Source of the DNA: an uncultured Bartonella sp.
Lineage (GTDB): Bacteria; Pseudomonadota; Alphaproteobacteria; Rhizobiales; Rhizobiaceae
Direction of reading: 5' to 3'
NCBI GenBank assembly: GCA_946478665.1
Contig: CAMLCZ010000001.1
Location: 496,001-560,000, forward strand
Length of the DNA: 64,000 bases
Positions 9,116 to 18,804 of the stretch are shown one piece after another. Under the pieces are notes generated by a model that had not been told where the DNA came from, did no database searches, and saw nothing but the letters and a program-made list of their open reading frames with translations. The number at the start of each line of letters is the position of its first letter. Position 1 is the first letter of the stretch. The translations under genes and the position numbers were made by a program.

Positions 9116-9261
9116 AAAAACAAGAAAGAGAATATTAAGTCTCCCACTTGTAAATAACGCTGAAATATTGGTAATGATCGACCAAATGGCGTAGCTGATA
9201 ATGGATATGACATTTTCAATTGTTGAAACTACGGTTGGAAGCGATACGTAAGGACAAAACG

Positions 9262-9837
9262 ATGTTCATGACAGCCCTTGACGGCATTGTTATTGGTGTA
9301 CTTCTATTTTCGGGCTTTCTAGCCATGGTGCGCGGTTTCTCACGCGAATTTTTGTCATTGGCATCATGGGTTATAGCAGCAATCGCTGCTATATTTCTTT
9401 ATAAACCAACACTACCTCTTGTTGAAACATATCTAACGAATAAAACAATCGCCCTTATTGCTAGCATGGGCATTGTTTTTATTATTACATTCATTATCGT
9501 TTCAATCATTACTATGAAAATTGCTGATTTGATTATTGATAGTCGAATTGGCGCACTTGACCGAACATTAGGATTTGTTTTCGGTGTTGTGCGTGGCCTT
9601 TTTATTATGGTTATCGCAACACTTCTTGTTAACCAGCTCATAAGACCTGAAGATCAATCGCCTTGGCTGAAAGATGCCAAAACAAAACCAATGCTCGATT
9701 CGCTTAGCGTGCAGGTATGGGATTTGTTGCCCAAAGATCCGGATTGGATTTTTGATAAGGCTACCAGCGTCATTAAAAAGAATGAACCAGCAAATGAATC
9801 AAATGTTGGTGAAAATCCAGCGCAGAACGGTGACTAA
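9262..9837 (+). CDS. cvpA: CvpA family inner-membrane protein
   Basis: CvpA-family proteins have four membrane segments and were named for colicin V production; they are also linked to envelope stress, and their biochemistry is unclear. The 191-residue protein reads MFMTALDGIVIGVLLFSGFLAMVRGFSREFLSLASWV, with the RG-FSRE motif conserved at about 24-31, and the later DRTLGFVFGVVRGLF stretch typical of the family. The ATG at 9262 is chosen over the upstream frame start at 9220 because AAGGAC lies seven bases before it. It precedes purF, the same pairing as in many proteobacteria. Confidence 0.9.
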   Translation: MFMTALDGIVIGVLLFSGFLAMVRGFSREFLSLASWVIAAIAAIFLYKPTLPLVETYLTNKTIALIASMGIVFIITFIIVSIITMKIADLIIDSRIGALDRTLGFVFGVVRGLFIMVIATLLVNQLIRPEDQSPWLKDAKTKPMLDSLSVQVWDLLPKDPDWIFDKATSVIKKNEPANESNVGENPAQNGD

Positions 9838-9910
9838 TTTATGTATCAACCTTCAAGCTGTATTTGATTTATGTTATTGAATATTTCTTGTTTTATATAA
9901 GGCAGCCACA

Positions 9911-11398
9911 ATGGCAAATAGTGATTCTTCCTTCCAGAATTTTTCAATTGAAGATGATACATTGCATGAAGAATGCGGTGTTTTCGGTATCCTTGGTCAT
10001 GATGATGCAGCAACCTTGACCGCTCTTGGGCTCCATGCTTTGCAGCACCGTGGGCAAGAGGCGGCAGGTATTGTTTCTTATCATGGTTCGGTTTTTCATC
10101 AGGAAAAGCACATGGGTTTGGTAGGGGATCATTATACCAATCCTGAAACCTTGGCACGTCTTCCTGGTAATCGCGCAATTGGCCACACACGCTATTCCAC
10201 AACCGGTGAAACGGTGTTGCGGAATGTTCAACCTTTATTCGCCGAACTAGAAGTTGGTGGCATTGCGATAGCGCATAATGGCAACCTAACCAATGGGTTA
10301 ACTCTGCGCCGACAACTGATTGCATCGGGTGCCATTTGCCAATCAACATCCGATTCAGAGGTTGTCTTGCATCTTATTGCTCGGTCACGGCACGCATCTT
10401 CATCTGACCGTTTTGTTGATGCTATCAAGCAAATTGAAGGTGGGTTTGCTATGATTGCACTGACCCGCACAAAATTGATTGCTGCCCGTGATCCGATTGG
10501 AATACGCCCTCTTGTGATGGGTGAGCTTGATGGAAAACCTATTTTTTGCTCTGAAACATGTGCATTAGATATCATCGGCGCCAAATATATTCGAGATGTC
10601 GAGAACGGCGAAATTATTATTTGTGAAATCCAAAAAAGTGGCGAAATCACGATAAAGACAATCAAACCCGAGGCACCGAAACCAGAAAGATTGTGCCTGT
10701 TTGAATATGTCTATTTTGCCCGCCCAGACTCCATTATTGGTGGACGCAGTGTCTATACAGCCCGAAAAAATATGGGAAAGCATCTTGCCAAAGAAGCACC
10801 GTGCGATGGCGATGTTGTGGTACCTGTTCCCGACGGTGGTACACCAGCTGCAATTGGTTATGCGCAAGAAAGCGGAATTCCATTTGAATTGGGCATTATT
10901 CGTAACCATTATGTCGGGCGTACCTTTATTGAACCGACCCAGCAAATTAGAGCCTTTGGCGTAAAGCTTAAGCATTCGGTAAACCGTCCGGTTATTAAAG
11001 ATAAACGGGTTATTTTGGTTGATGACTCAATTGTTCGGGGCACAACTTCGGTAAAAATTGTCCAAATGTTACGCGATGCAGGCGCGAAAGAAGTTCACAT
11101 TCGTGTTGCAAGTCCGATGATCTATTATCCGGATTTTTATGGTATTGATACACCAGAGGCAAAGAAATTACTCGCCAATCAATATCCTGATCTGCAATCC
11201 ATGTGTAATTTCATCGGCGCGGATTCATTAGAATTTCTGTCGATTGATGGCTTATATATGGCTGTTGGTGGTGCCCCCAGAGATAATGATAATCCTCAAT
11301 TTACCGATCATTATTTTACTGGTGATTATCCAACACGTCTAATCGATCAGGAAAATGTTGATAATGTTCATAAATTGTCGGTTTTAAGCAGTCGATAA
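9911..11398 (+). CDS. purF: Amidophosphoribosyltransferase
   Basis: First committed enzyme of purine synthesis, making 5-phosphoribosylamine from PRPP and glutamine. At 495 residues it has a 21-residue propeptide ending before Cys22 (EECGVFGI), the N-terminal nucleophile of the glutaminase domain. RGQEAAGI near 47 and GHTRYSTTG near 93 follow. The C-terminal phosphoribosyltransferase domain has the PRPP loop VILVDDSIVRGTTS near 368-381. Bacillus-type PurF carries an iron-sulfur cluster; Cys candidates in the C-terminal part (for example in LQSMCNFIGADSLEFLS) fit this form. AAGGCAG precedes the ATG. Confidence 0.97.
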   Translation: MANSDSSFQNFSIEDDTLHEECGVFGILGHDDAATLTALGLHALQHRGQEAAGIVSYHGSVFHQEKHMGLVGDHYTNPETLARLPGNRAIGHTRYSTTGETVLRNVQPLFAELEVGGIAIAHNGNLTNGLTLRRQLIASGAICQSTSDSEVVLHLIARSRHASSSDRFVDAIKQIEGGFAMIALTRTKLIAARDPIGIRPLVMGELDGKPIFCSETCALDIIGAKYIRDVENGEIIICEIQKSGEITIKTIKPEAPKPERLCLFEYVYFARPDSIIGGRSVYTARKNMGKHLAKEAPCDGDVVVPVPDGGTPAAIGYAQESGIPFELGIIRNHYVGRTFIEPTQQIRAFGVKLKHSVNRPVIKDKRVILVDDSIVRGTTSVKIVQMLRDAGAKEVHIRVASPMIYYPDFYGIDTPEAKKLLANQYPDLQSMCNFIGADSLEFLSIDGLYMAVGGAPRDNDNPQFTDHYFTGDYPTRLIDQENVDNVHKLSVLSSR

Positions 11399-11400
11399 TA

Positions 11401-12138
11401 ATGGATAATCAGTTCAGTCTTGAAGGTCGGGTTGCACTTGTTACGGGTGCATCGCGTGGTATTGGCTATTTTTTGGCATTAGAGCTTGCAAAGCGTGGCG
11501 CGCATATTATTGCTGTTGCCAGAACCGTTGGTGGCTTGGAAGACCTTGATGATGCTATTCGCAATGTCGGTTCCAGCGCAACATTGGTTCCGTTAGATCT
11601 TCACGACATGGAAGGGATTGATCGATTAGGCGATGCAATCCATAAACGCTGGGGAAAATTGGATATTCTCGTAGCCAATGCAGGAATATTGGGAACCATA
11701 GCTCCCGTCGCCCATCTGGAAGCGAAAACATTTGAAGATGTTTTTAATATCAATGTCGTTAGTCAATGGCGGCTTATTCGAACAGTGGAACCGCTTTTAA
11801 GGCAGTCAGACTGTGCAAGAGCTATCCTATTGTCTTCTGGCATAGTGCATCATCCACGTGCTTTCTGGGGCGTATATGCCTCTTCTAAAGCTGCTTTTGA
11901 AGTACTCGGACGGTGTTGGGCGGACGAGCTGAAGCAAAGCACAGTCAAAGTTAATATGGCAAATCCAGGTGCCACACGCACTGCAATGCGTGCACAAGCG
12001 ATGCCTGGTGAGGATCCGCAAACTTTGCCAACAGCAGAAGAAATTGCATCGAGAATTGTTTCTCTCGCCTCTCCCAAACTGGAAGAAAATGGGCGTTTAT
12101 TTCAAGCGCGCGACAACAAATTTATCGATTACAACTAA
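11401..12138 (+). CDS. Short-chain dehydrogenase/reductase
   Basis: A 245-residue classical SDR. The cofactor motif TGASRGIG is at 15-22, NAG at about 97-99, an active-site Ser in LLSSGIVHH near 145, and the catalytic pair Tyr159 and Lys163 in YASSK. The Arg and Asp residues around 37-65 do not settle NADP versus NAD preference by eye. It starts three bases after the purF stop, so it is cotranscribed; an SDR behind purF is conserved in Rhizobiales. The substrate is unknown. Confidence 0.9.
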   Translation: MDNQFSLEGRVALVTGASRGIGYFLALELAKRGAHIIAVARTVGGLEDLDDAIRNVGSSATLVPLDLHDMEGIDRLGDAIHKRWGKLDILVANAGILGTIAPVAHLEAKTFEDVFNINVVSQWRLIRTVEPLLRQSDCARAILLSSGIVHHPRAFWGVYASSKAAFEVLGRCWADELKQSTVKVNMANPGATRTAMRAQAMPGEDPQTLPTAEEIASRIVSLASPKLEENGRLFQARDNKFIDYN

Positions 12139-12434
12139 GACAGTCGTGAAAAATCGGCAAATTAAGCGCTGTTAAGCAGTGTGAGTTTTGTTGATATTCT
12201 CAATAGCAATAAGCGGGTAGTTAATGCTTTAAAATACCTACTCTATAGTATCGATTGTAACTCTGAATTATATCGATTGTAACTGTGAAAATTTGGTTCA
12301 AACAGGTGATGATACAAAACGATTGGTCGATGCTAAGGCAATACAACGGGCATTGCTTTCAAAACACGAGTTGTTTAGCCATCTAAATTATATATTTGAG
12401 GACAGTAGGTAAAACTTAAACGGCTTAACGAAAT
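12139..12434. other. Intergenic region with a duplicated 19-mer and a possible gene remnant
   Basis: Two near-identical copies of tatcgattgtaactNtgaa lie at 12249-12267 and 12271-12289, 22 bases apart. Right after them a plus-strand frame without a good start (about 12290-12411) reads ENLVQTGDDTKRLVDAKAI, then continues to a stop at 12409-12411. It looks like the tail of some protein, but I do not recognise it and there is no ribosome site. No terminator T run is visible. Confidence 0.35.
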
Positions 12435-13286
12435 TTATTCCGATTGGTCAGATATATCGTCCATATCAAGTTCGGATTTTCCAGCTTCCAAGATGGCACG
12501 TTTTTTATAGGCCATCAAACTGAATGGTAAAAAAATCAGATAGCCAATGGCAGTAACAAGCAATGTTTGCCATGTGTAGGTTGCCAAAAAACCGACATAA
12601 ATTACCAGAAACAGCATACCAGGAACGACAATGTCGCGCCGTAATTTTTGCCCGATAGTTTTACCGTTCCATACAGGCAGACGACTAATCAACAAAAATG
12701 CGACAACAACCGTATATAAGCTAAACACCAATGCCCAACCGGCATTTGGCTTTAGTCCTAAAGTGCCAAGGTAGACGGGCAATAGTACCAGCAATGCCCC
12801 TGCTGGTGCTGGAACGCCAACAAAATACTCTTTTTGCCAACGTGGAATATCATGATTATCGATCATAACATTGAAACGTGCTAACCTTAAACAGCACGCA
12901 ACACAATAGACTAATGCGGCAACCCAGCCAACATGATCTGTCTGGTTCAACAAATAGGAATAGACAACCAATGCTGGCGCTACACCAAAATTGACAACGT
13001 CGGCTAATGAATCCATCTGCGCCCCAAAGGGAGAACTGCCATTCATCAAACGCGCGATACGCCCATCTACACCATCCAATATAGCAGCTAAAAGCACCAT
13101 CAGAATGGCGTTTTCGTATTGATGTTCAAAGGCAAGCCGAATGCCACTGACACCCGCACAAATAGCTAGAATAGTGATAACATTGGGTATCACATAGCGC
13201 ATGGATATAGGTGAGCGACGACGATGAGCATCGTCCGGTTTATGTCCTTCCGGATCAAACGAAGAAAAAGGTGAAGGGCTCTTCAT
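12435..13286 (-). CDS. pssA: CDP-diacylglycerol--serine O-phosphatidyltransferase
   Basis: Makes phosphatidylserine from CDP-diacylglycerol and serine in the inner membrane. The 283-residue protein has a polar N-terminus of about 28 residues, then membrane segments and the CDP-alcohol phosphatidyltransferase signature DG-X2-AR-X8-G-X3-D-X3-D, seen as DGVDGRIARL ... GAQMDSLAD near 72-95. It belongs to the membrane-integral type II class. It lies eight bases behind psd on the same strand, so substrate supply and the next enzyme are encoded together. Confidence 0.95.
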   Translation of the reverse strand: MKSPSPFSSFDPEGHKPDDAHRRRSPISMRYVIPNVITILAICAGVSGIRLAFEHQYENAILMVLLAAILDGVDGRIARLMNGSSPFGAQMDSLADVVNFGVAPALVVYSYLLNQTDHVGWVAALVYCVACCLRLARFNVMIDNHDIPRWQKEYFVGVPAPAGALLVLLPVYLGTLGLKPNAGWALVFSLYTVVVAFLLISRLPVWNGKTIGQKLRRDIVVPGMLFLVIYVGFLATYTWQTLLVTAIGYLIFLPFSLMAYKKRAILEAGKSELDMDDISDQSE

Positions 13287-13294
13287 TGCGAAAT

Positions 13295-14008
13295 CTAATC
13301 CAGTCTAAAATCAGTTATGGTTGCACTCTTATCAAAAGATGCAAAAACTGTTTCTCCAGCGATTGCTTTTTGACCGATAGCAACGCGTAATTTTACACTT
13401 GAAGGGAGATAAACATCAAGACGTGATCCAAAACGAATAAGACCAAAACGTTTCCCCGCCACAACTTGCTCATCTTCCTTCGACCAACATACAATCCGTC
13501 GAGCAACCAAACCTGCAACCTGCACAAGCCCGATTTCGCCATGTGCTGTTTCAATCACCAGCCCATTACGTTCATTATGATCGCTTGCTTTGTCCAATTC
13601 GGCATTACCGAACTGTCCGGGACGATAGACAATCGAGCGGATTGTACCATCCATGGGAATACGGTTTATGTGACAGGAAAACACGTCCATAAAAACGGAA
13701 ACGCGCGTCATCTCTTCACTGCCCAGTCCCAATTCTTCTGGTGGTACAAAGGGACCAACAAAAGAAATTTTACCGTCAGCAGGACTCATCACCAAATTCT
13801 TGTCAATGGGAGTCACACGTTCAGGATCACGGAAGAAATAAATGCACCATACCGTTAGCACCAATCCAAACCAAAATAGTGGATTCCATATCCATCCCAA
13901 TACAAGAGATGCAATAAAGAAGGCAGCAATGAAAGGATACCCTTCCTTATGGATGGGTGCAAAACCGTTACGAACCGATCTTACAATACTCATACGCGTA
14001 TACCCCAT
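13295..14008 (-). CDS. psd: Phosphatidylserine decarboxylase proenzyme
   Basis: Converts phosphatidylserine to phosphatidylethanolamine using a pyruvoyl group formed by self-cleavage. It is the short form (237 residues). [13 protein letters not shown] lies near 71-83, the segment [14 protein letters not shown] near 108-121, and the cleavage motif RFGSR is near 192-196; cleavage between Gly and Ser gives the small alpha chain. Two starts are possible: ATG at 14008 (used here) or ATG at 13993 ([11 protein letters not shown]), the latter with GGGG about nine bases upstream. It forms an operon with pssA. Confidence 0.95.
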   Translation of the reverse strand: MGYTRMSIVRSVRNGFAPIHKEGYPFIAAFFIASLVLGWIWNPLFWFGLVLTVWCIYFFRDPERVTPIDKNLVMSPADGKISFVGPFVPPEELGLGSEEMTRVSVFMDVFSCHINRIPMDGTIRSIVYRPGQFGNAELDKASDHNERNGLVIETAHGEIGLVQVAGLVARRIVCWSKEDEQVVAGKRFGLIRFGSRLDVYLPSSVKLRVAIGQKAIAGETVFASFDKSATITDFRLD

Positions 14009-14107
14009 TTAAACTCTACTACTACCCCGGCTAACTCAGTAATAAACACTCTTTACCCAATTACCTTACAAAAAGCGACTATTTGTTTTAAATCAACTGT
14101 TTTTGCT

Positions 14108-16000
14108 TCATTTTGTTGAAATATGATGGGAAACAACCCCAAGTTCATCATCTTCGCGGATCTTTCTTAGCTTTTCCTCTGCTTGAGATGCTTCAAGCTG
14201 TTTATTCCACATTGAGGCATAAAGTCCATTCTTGTTTAAAAGCTCGTCATGTTTGCCGCGCTCGATAATACGACCATCTTTTAGAACAAGGATTTCATCC
14301 GCATTGATAATTGTGGACAGTCTATGCGCAATAACAAGTGTGGTTCTGCCACGACTGACAATATCTAAAGCATGTTGTATTTCTTGTTCAGTGGCCGTAT
14401 CCAAGGCCGATGTTGCCTCATCAAGTATCAATACGGGTGGTGCTTTCAGCAATGTCCTTGCAATGGCGACACGTTGTTTTTCGCCACCTGAAAGCTTGAG
14501 TCCACGTTCGCCAACCATGGATTGATAACCATCTGGCAGCTGCTCTATGAAATGATTGATTTGTGCCATTTCTGCTGCTTGCTTAACTTGCGTATCTGTC
14601 GCATCTGGTCGACCATACCGGATATTATACGCAATCGTATCATTAAATAGCACTGTATCTTGTGGAACCATACCAATCGCTTTACGCAAACTTTTTTGTG
14701 TAACAGTGCGTATATCCTGCCCATCAATGGTAATAACCCCCTGTTGCACGTCATAAAAGCGGAATAACAAACGCGATATGGTTGATTTTCCTGCTCCTGA
14801 TGGCCCAACAATGGCAACAGTCTTACCGGCAGGTACCTTGAATGTAATGCCCTTCAATATTTGGCGATTTGTATCATAGGAAAATTCAACTTGGTTGAAT
14901 TCAATTGCACCCTTATCAACAACCAGTTCTTTCGCGCTTGGTGCATCTGTTATTTCCTGCGGCACGTCAAGAAGATCAAACATTGCTTCAATATCTGTTA
15001 ATCCCTGACGGACTTCCCGATATATCGAGCCAATAAAATTAAGTGGAATAGATAATTGCATTAAAAGCGCATTGATAAACACGAAATCGCCAATGGTTTG
15101 TGTGCCTTTATGAACCTCATAGGCAGACATCAACATCATCGCCGCCATGCCTATGCCAAAGATCACAGCCTGACCAAAATTAAGCCAACCAAGTGATATC
15201 CATGTTTTAACCGCCGCTTTCTCATAGCCAGCCATAGATGCATCAAATCGTTTGGCTTCAAGATCTTCATTGCCAAAATATTTGACTGTTTCAAAATTCA
15301 ATAAGGAGTCGATAGCGCGTGTATTGGCTTCCGTGTCAGATTCGTTCATCTGTCGGCGTATCGCAATACGCCAATTGCTGGCCGTGATGGTAAACCAAGT
15401 GTAGACCCCGACAGTTAGTGCCACCACAATCATGTAACGCCAGCCATAACTGATGTATAAAACCACCGCGCTCAGAGCAAATTCTAAAATTGTTGGTGCC
15501 GTATTCAGAATAGAAAAGCGAACAATTGCTTCTATTCCCTTTGTGCCGCGCTCAATAACACGCGACAAACCACCTGTTCTTCTCTCTAGATGAAATCGAA
15601 GAGACAACTCGTGCATATGAACAAAGGTTTGATAAGCAAGCCGCCTGACCGCATGCTGCCCAACCTTGGCAAATAACGCATCGCGCAATTGGTTTAGCCC
15701 AGCCTGTAGAATTCTGGCAATGTTATAACTCAACACCATCATAACTGGTGCCGCGAAAACTGCTGGCAGCCAATTTGGTGGGGTATAATCTATATTAAGT
15801 GCGTTTGTGGCATATTTGAAAAAATATGGTACCGAAATAAGAATAAGCTTTGATAAAACCAGATAGAACAAAGCCCATAGAACACGTATTTTTAAATCTG
15901 GTCGATCAGATGGCCACATATAGGGCCATAAATTGAAGATTGTACGAAGTGTCTGTCCAGAGTCAGCTGACACAGTCTTATGTAAATTATTCTGTTTCAT
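14108..16000 (-). CDS. ATM1-type ABC exporter (fused permease and ATPase)
   Basis: A half-size ABC exporter that works as a homodimer in the inner membrane. From ATG 16000 (MKQNNLHK) it is 630 residues. Six membrane helices span about 20-320, including LERRTGGLSRVIERGTKGI, a stretch typical of the ATM1/HMT1 group. The nucleotide-binding domain has Walker A GPSGAGKST near 399, signature LSGGEKQR near 498, Walker B VLILDEATSALD and the H-loop in LVIAHRLSTI. ATM1 relatives export glutathione conjugates and help iron-sulfur or metal homeostasis; the role here is inferred. The frame also opens at 16048, which would overlap the upstream LysM gene by 17 bases. Confidence 0.92.
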   Translation of the reverse strand: MKQNNLHKTVSADSGQTLRTIFNLWPYMWPSDRPDLKIRVLWALFYLVLSKLILISVPYFFKYATNALNIDYTPPNWLPAVFAAPVMMVLSYNIARILQAGLNQLRDALFAKVGQHAVRRLAYQTFVHMHELSLRFHLERRTGGLSRVIERGTKGIEAIVRFSILNTAPTILEFALSAVVLYISYGWRYMIVVALTVGVYTWFTITASNWRIAIRRQMNESDTEANTRAIDSLLNFETVKYFGNEDLEAKRFDASMAGYEKAAVKTWISLGWLNFGQAVIFGIGMAAMMLMSAYEVHKGTQTIGDFVFINALLMQLSIPLNFIGSIYREVRQGLTDIEAMFDLLDVPQEITDAPSAKELVVDKGAIEFNQVEFSYDTNRQILKGITFKVPAGKTVAIVGPSGAGKSTISRLLFRFYDVQQGVITIDGQDIRTVTQKSLRKAIGMVPQDTVLFNDTIAYNIRYGRPDATDTQVKQAAEMAQINHFIEQLPDGYQSMVGERGLKLSGGEKQRVAIARTLLKAPPVLILDEATSALDTATEQEIQHALDIVSRGRTTLVIAHRLSTIINADEILVLKDGRIIERGKHDELLNKNGLYASMWNKQLEASQAEEKLRKIREDDELGVVSHHISTK

Positions 16001-16031
16001 ATTTTGGGCTAATTTCACTCTCTGACGATCA

Positions 16032-16976
16032 CTATTGACGGCTAACACCTTCTATGACCGGCAAAACGAGCTCTTGTCCTTCAGTTATGTAATTTCTATT
16101 TTTTATTTTGTCGTGATTAGCAGTATATAGCTGTTCTTCATACCGGCTTGAACCATAAACTTTTTGTGCAATGGAAGAAAGAGAGTCACCCCTATGCACA
16201 ATGATTGTTCTAACCGGCTTACCATCATAATAAAATTGGCTAGCGAATGTTTTTCCTTCTTCGGTACGGAAAGGCACGCCGAGAGATTCTATAGTTTCTC
16301 CAGCATTGTTGAGAAGATCAAACCTGAAAATATGATCGCCTGGGAAAAGTGACATATAGTGAGAAAATTCGAATATTCCGGTTCTCTTGGTCTTTTCTGT
16401 TCCAAATCGCGTACGCCCAATACTCATCATAATTTGCGTATTTGCTGGCGCTTCACCAGTGATAGTCAGTGTATTTTTTCTATAACTTATTCTGCTAACA
16501 TTAAATTCTGTTTCATTAACATTCCCAGTGCGCAAAATGGATGGTTCATCTGATATGAAGCGACGTGCACCTGTCGGGTCATGCATAAAGGCCATGAGAC
16601 CTTCCTGCCCTTCACCAGAAACAATGACGGTTACAGTTTGTATTGAGGTTAGTGATTTACCACTACTGTCCGTTGCGCGTAATACAAATTGGTATTTTCC
16701 AACCCCCAATATTTTCTGCAAGGTAATCGAGAAATGCCCTTGATCATCGACATCTGCTTCACCTAGCTTGCGCGCACCATCCATCAATTCAATCTTTGAT
16801 GATGCTGGCGCCTTGCCAAAAACAACTGCATAATTCTGATCGTTGAGCATAAAGCTGTCAAAACTTGGACTGTCGTCAGCATAGGCACAACCGCTATTTA
16901 AAACACCACAGAGTGCAAAAATAACGACCATAATTTTAAGAATATTGTTGTTTATTCTCGATACCGAGAAAGTCAT
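16032..16976 (-). CDS. Secreted LysM-domain protein
   Basis: A 314-residue exported protein. An N-terminal hydrophobic segment (KIMVVIFALCGVLNSGCAYA) ending in AYA before DDSPS fits a signal peptidase I site; the Cys is not in a good lipobox. The body reads like two beta-rich, Ig-like repeats (about 40-130 and 140-235). A C-terminal LysM module (IVHRGDSLSSIAQKVYGSSRY ... GQELVLP) at about 257-308 should bind peptidoglycan. ATG 16976 is used because AGGAA lies seven bases upstream; a TTG two codons earlier keeps the frame open. It lies directly upstream of the ABC exporter and is probably in its operon. Confidence 0.85.
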   Translation of the reverse strand: MTFSVSRINNNILKIMVVIFALCGVLNSGCAYADDSPSFDSFMLNDQNYAVVFGKAPASSKIELMDGARKLGEADVDDQGHFSITLQKILGVGKYQFVLRATDSSGKSLTSIQTVTVIVSGEGQEGLMAFMHDPTGARRFISDEPSILRTGNVNETEFNVSRISYRKNTLTITGEAPANTQIMMSIGRTRFGTEKTKRTGIFEFSHYMSLFPGDHIFRFDLLNNAGETIESLGVPFRTEEGKTFASQFYYDGKPVRTIIVHRGDSLSSIAQKVYGSSRYEEQLYTANHDKIKNRNYITEGQELVLPVIEGVSRQ

Positions 16977-17127
16977 AGACAATTCCTATTCTCTTGCAGC
17001 TCTCCAGATGAAAACTTATTATTCCTTTTACCAAGCAAACGGAATAATAAACTCGTTCTTCGGTTCATATTTCCTCAAACTTTCATTGTTACTTGACGCA
17101 TAACGCGATTGCTATCAAGGTCTTGTT

Positions 17128-17694
17128 ATGAAAAAAATACAATCCATATGTGTTTATTGCGGTTCATCAAACGGCAATGATCGAGTTTATATTCAGGCGG
17201 CCAAAACCCTTGGGCAACAACTTGCCAATGCTGGCATAGGTCTGGTTTATGGTGGTGGAACACGCGGAATTATGGGGGCTGTTTCACAGGCAGTGAAGGC
17301 AAATGGTGGACATGTTACTGGCATTATCCCAAAGTTTTTATTGAATATAGAAGCCCATAAAAAAGATAAAAATCTCTATGACGAGTTTATCCTGACTGAA
17401 ACCATGCATGAACGCAAACAGAAGATGTTTGAACGGTCTGATGCTTTTCTTGCCTTACCCGGTGGTATAGGCACACTGGAAGAAATTGTAGAAATTATCA
17501 CATGGGCGCAATTGGAACGTCACCAAAAACCAATTGGTTTTGTCAATGTGAATGGCTTTTGGGATCCGATGATTACGCTACTAGACCATATGAAGAGCGA
17601 AGGTTTCCTTCATATAAAAAATGAAATCGCTCCGTTAATTATTGACGATATTGATAGCGTCGTAGAAAAGATTTGCATGAGATCCTTACCTTAG
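17128..17694 (+). CDS. LOG family protein (TIGR00730)
   Basis: A 188-residue Rossmann-like protein of the lysine-decarboxylase-like/LOG family. Motifs are VYCGSSNG near 9-16, GLVYGGGTRGIMG near 38-50, ERKQKMFERSDAFLALPGGIGTLEE near 92-117 with the hallmark PGGXGTXXE, and the catalytic Arg and Glu in it. Family members cleave ribose 5-phosphate from cytokinin or other purine ribotides (5'-monophosphate phosphoribohydrolase). The physiological substrate in this bacterium is unknown. It is a single gene divergent from the LysM gene. Confidence 0.92.
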   Translation: MKKIQSICVYCGSSNGNDRVYIQAAKTLGQQLANAGIGLVYGGGTRGIMGAVSQAVKANGGHVTGIIPKFLLNIEAHKKDKNLYDEFILTETMHERKQKMFERSDAFLALPGGIGTLEEIVEIITWAQLERHQKPIGFVNVNGFWDPMITLLDHMKSEGFLHIKNEIAPLIIDDIDSVVEKICMRSLP

Positions 17695-17796
17695 TTTCCA
17701 CAACTAGCTATGCATTTCCTCAAAAAACATTGATAACATGGTTTAGTTGGCACTTTATTAGAAGTGCCTCATTAAACAAAAATGTCCCGTGATCTG

Positions 17797-18768
17797 TTAC
17801 CTTGCTGACGATTGTTTTGACGGATTTATTCCAACGATAGTTTTTATCTTTTTGTGCCGATGGTGTGTTGAAAAACTTGCTAACGTATAGATAATCAAAC
17901 CTATCCATATGAGTGAGAACGCCACCAATTGAATATGCGAAAATGGTTCATGAAAAACAAAAACAGCAATGATAAATAAAAAGGTCGGGGTGAGATATTG
18001 CATCAATCCTATTGTTGTTAGGCTCAATGATTTTGCACCCGTTGCGAATAGGATAAATGGAATTGCCGTGAAAGGTCCTGCCATAATCAAAAGGCAAATA
18101 TCTTTCCATGAACCATGAATAATATGGTCATTACCATTATAAATAAAATATCCAGCCACGATTAATGCTGGTAAAAACAGGATCAATGTTTCCAGTGCAA
18201 AACCTTCCGTTGGTCCAATTGGCAAAGACTTTCGGAAAAATGCATAAAACCCGAATGTCACCGGCAATAATACCGCAACCCAAGGTAATCCGCCTGCGTT
18301 TATTGTTAAAACCAGTACGGCAATCAATGCCAGAATAACGGCACTCCATTGCCCTAAATTGAGGCGCTCGCGCAGAAAAATCATCCCCAACATAACATTG
18401 AATAATGGATTTATATAATAACCAAGTGCGGCATCAACGGCGTGATTGTTGGCAATTGACCAAACATATACACTCCAATTGGTTGTAATGAGTGCGGATG
18501 TCAAACAGGCCATCAATAACATTTTGGTATTTTTTATTGCCTGCCAAAAGCTCTGCAAATGCCCGCTAATAAACAATATCACCAAAGCGATGGGCAGCGA
18601 CCATAATATGCGGTGCGCCACAACTTCAACGACAGCAATGTGCGACACTGCTTTCATATAGAGGGGGAAAATGCCCCAAATAGCGTAAGCACCTAGTGCT
18701 GCAAGAAAACCCGATAAATTGGCTGATAAAAATCTCGATTGTTGTGGAACTTTTGTCTTCAAATGCAT
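17797..18768 (-). CDS. rarD: RarD-type EamA transporter
   Basis: An inner-membrane carrier of about ten helices (323 residues from ATG 18768). Family signs are GFLAALGAYAIWGIFPLYMKAVSHI near 22-46, AHRILWSLP near 54-62 and GLMQYLTPTFLFIIAVFVFHEPF near 264-286, matching RarD ('chloramphenicol-sensitive protein') of the EamA/DMT group. The transported substrate is not known. The frame opens at a TTG three codons upstream (18777); neither start has a strong ribosome site. It converges on the LOG gene with a short hairpin between them. Confidence 0.9.
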   Translation of the reverse strand: MHLKTKVPQQSRFLSANLSGFLAALGAYAIWGIFPLYMKAVSHIAVVEVVAHRILWSLPIALVILFISGHLQSFWQAIKNTKMLLMACLTSALITTNWSVYVWSIANNHAVDAALGYYINPLFNVMLGMIFLRERLNLGQWSAVILALIAVLVLTINAGGLPWVAVLLPVTFGFYAFFRKSLPIGPTEGFALETLILFLPALIVAGYFIYNGNDHIIHGSWKDICLLIMAGPFTAIPFILFATGAKSLSLTTIGLMQYLTPTFLFIIAVFVFHEPFSHIQLVAFSLIWIGLIIYTLASFSTHHRHKKIKTIVGINPSKQSSAR

Positions 18769-18804
18769 TTTATTCAATATTCGTATAATCAGTGATATTA
18801 AAGG

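Noticed and set aside
17749-17768. Hairpin ggcactt/aagtgcc as a terminator between the LOG and rarD genes
   Set aside because: Seven-base stem without a T run on either strand; left unannotated as a terminator.
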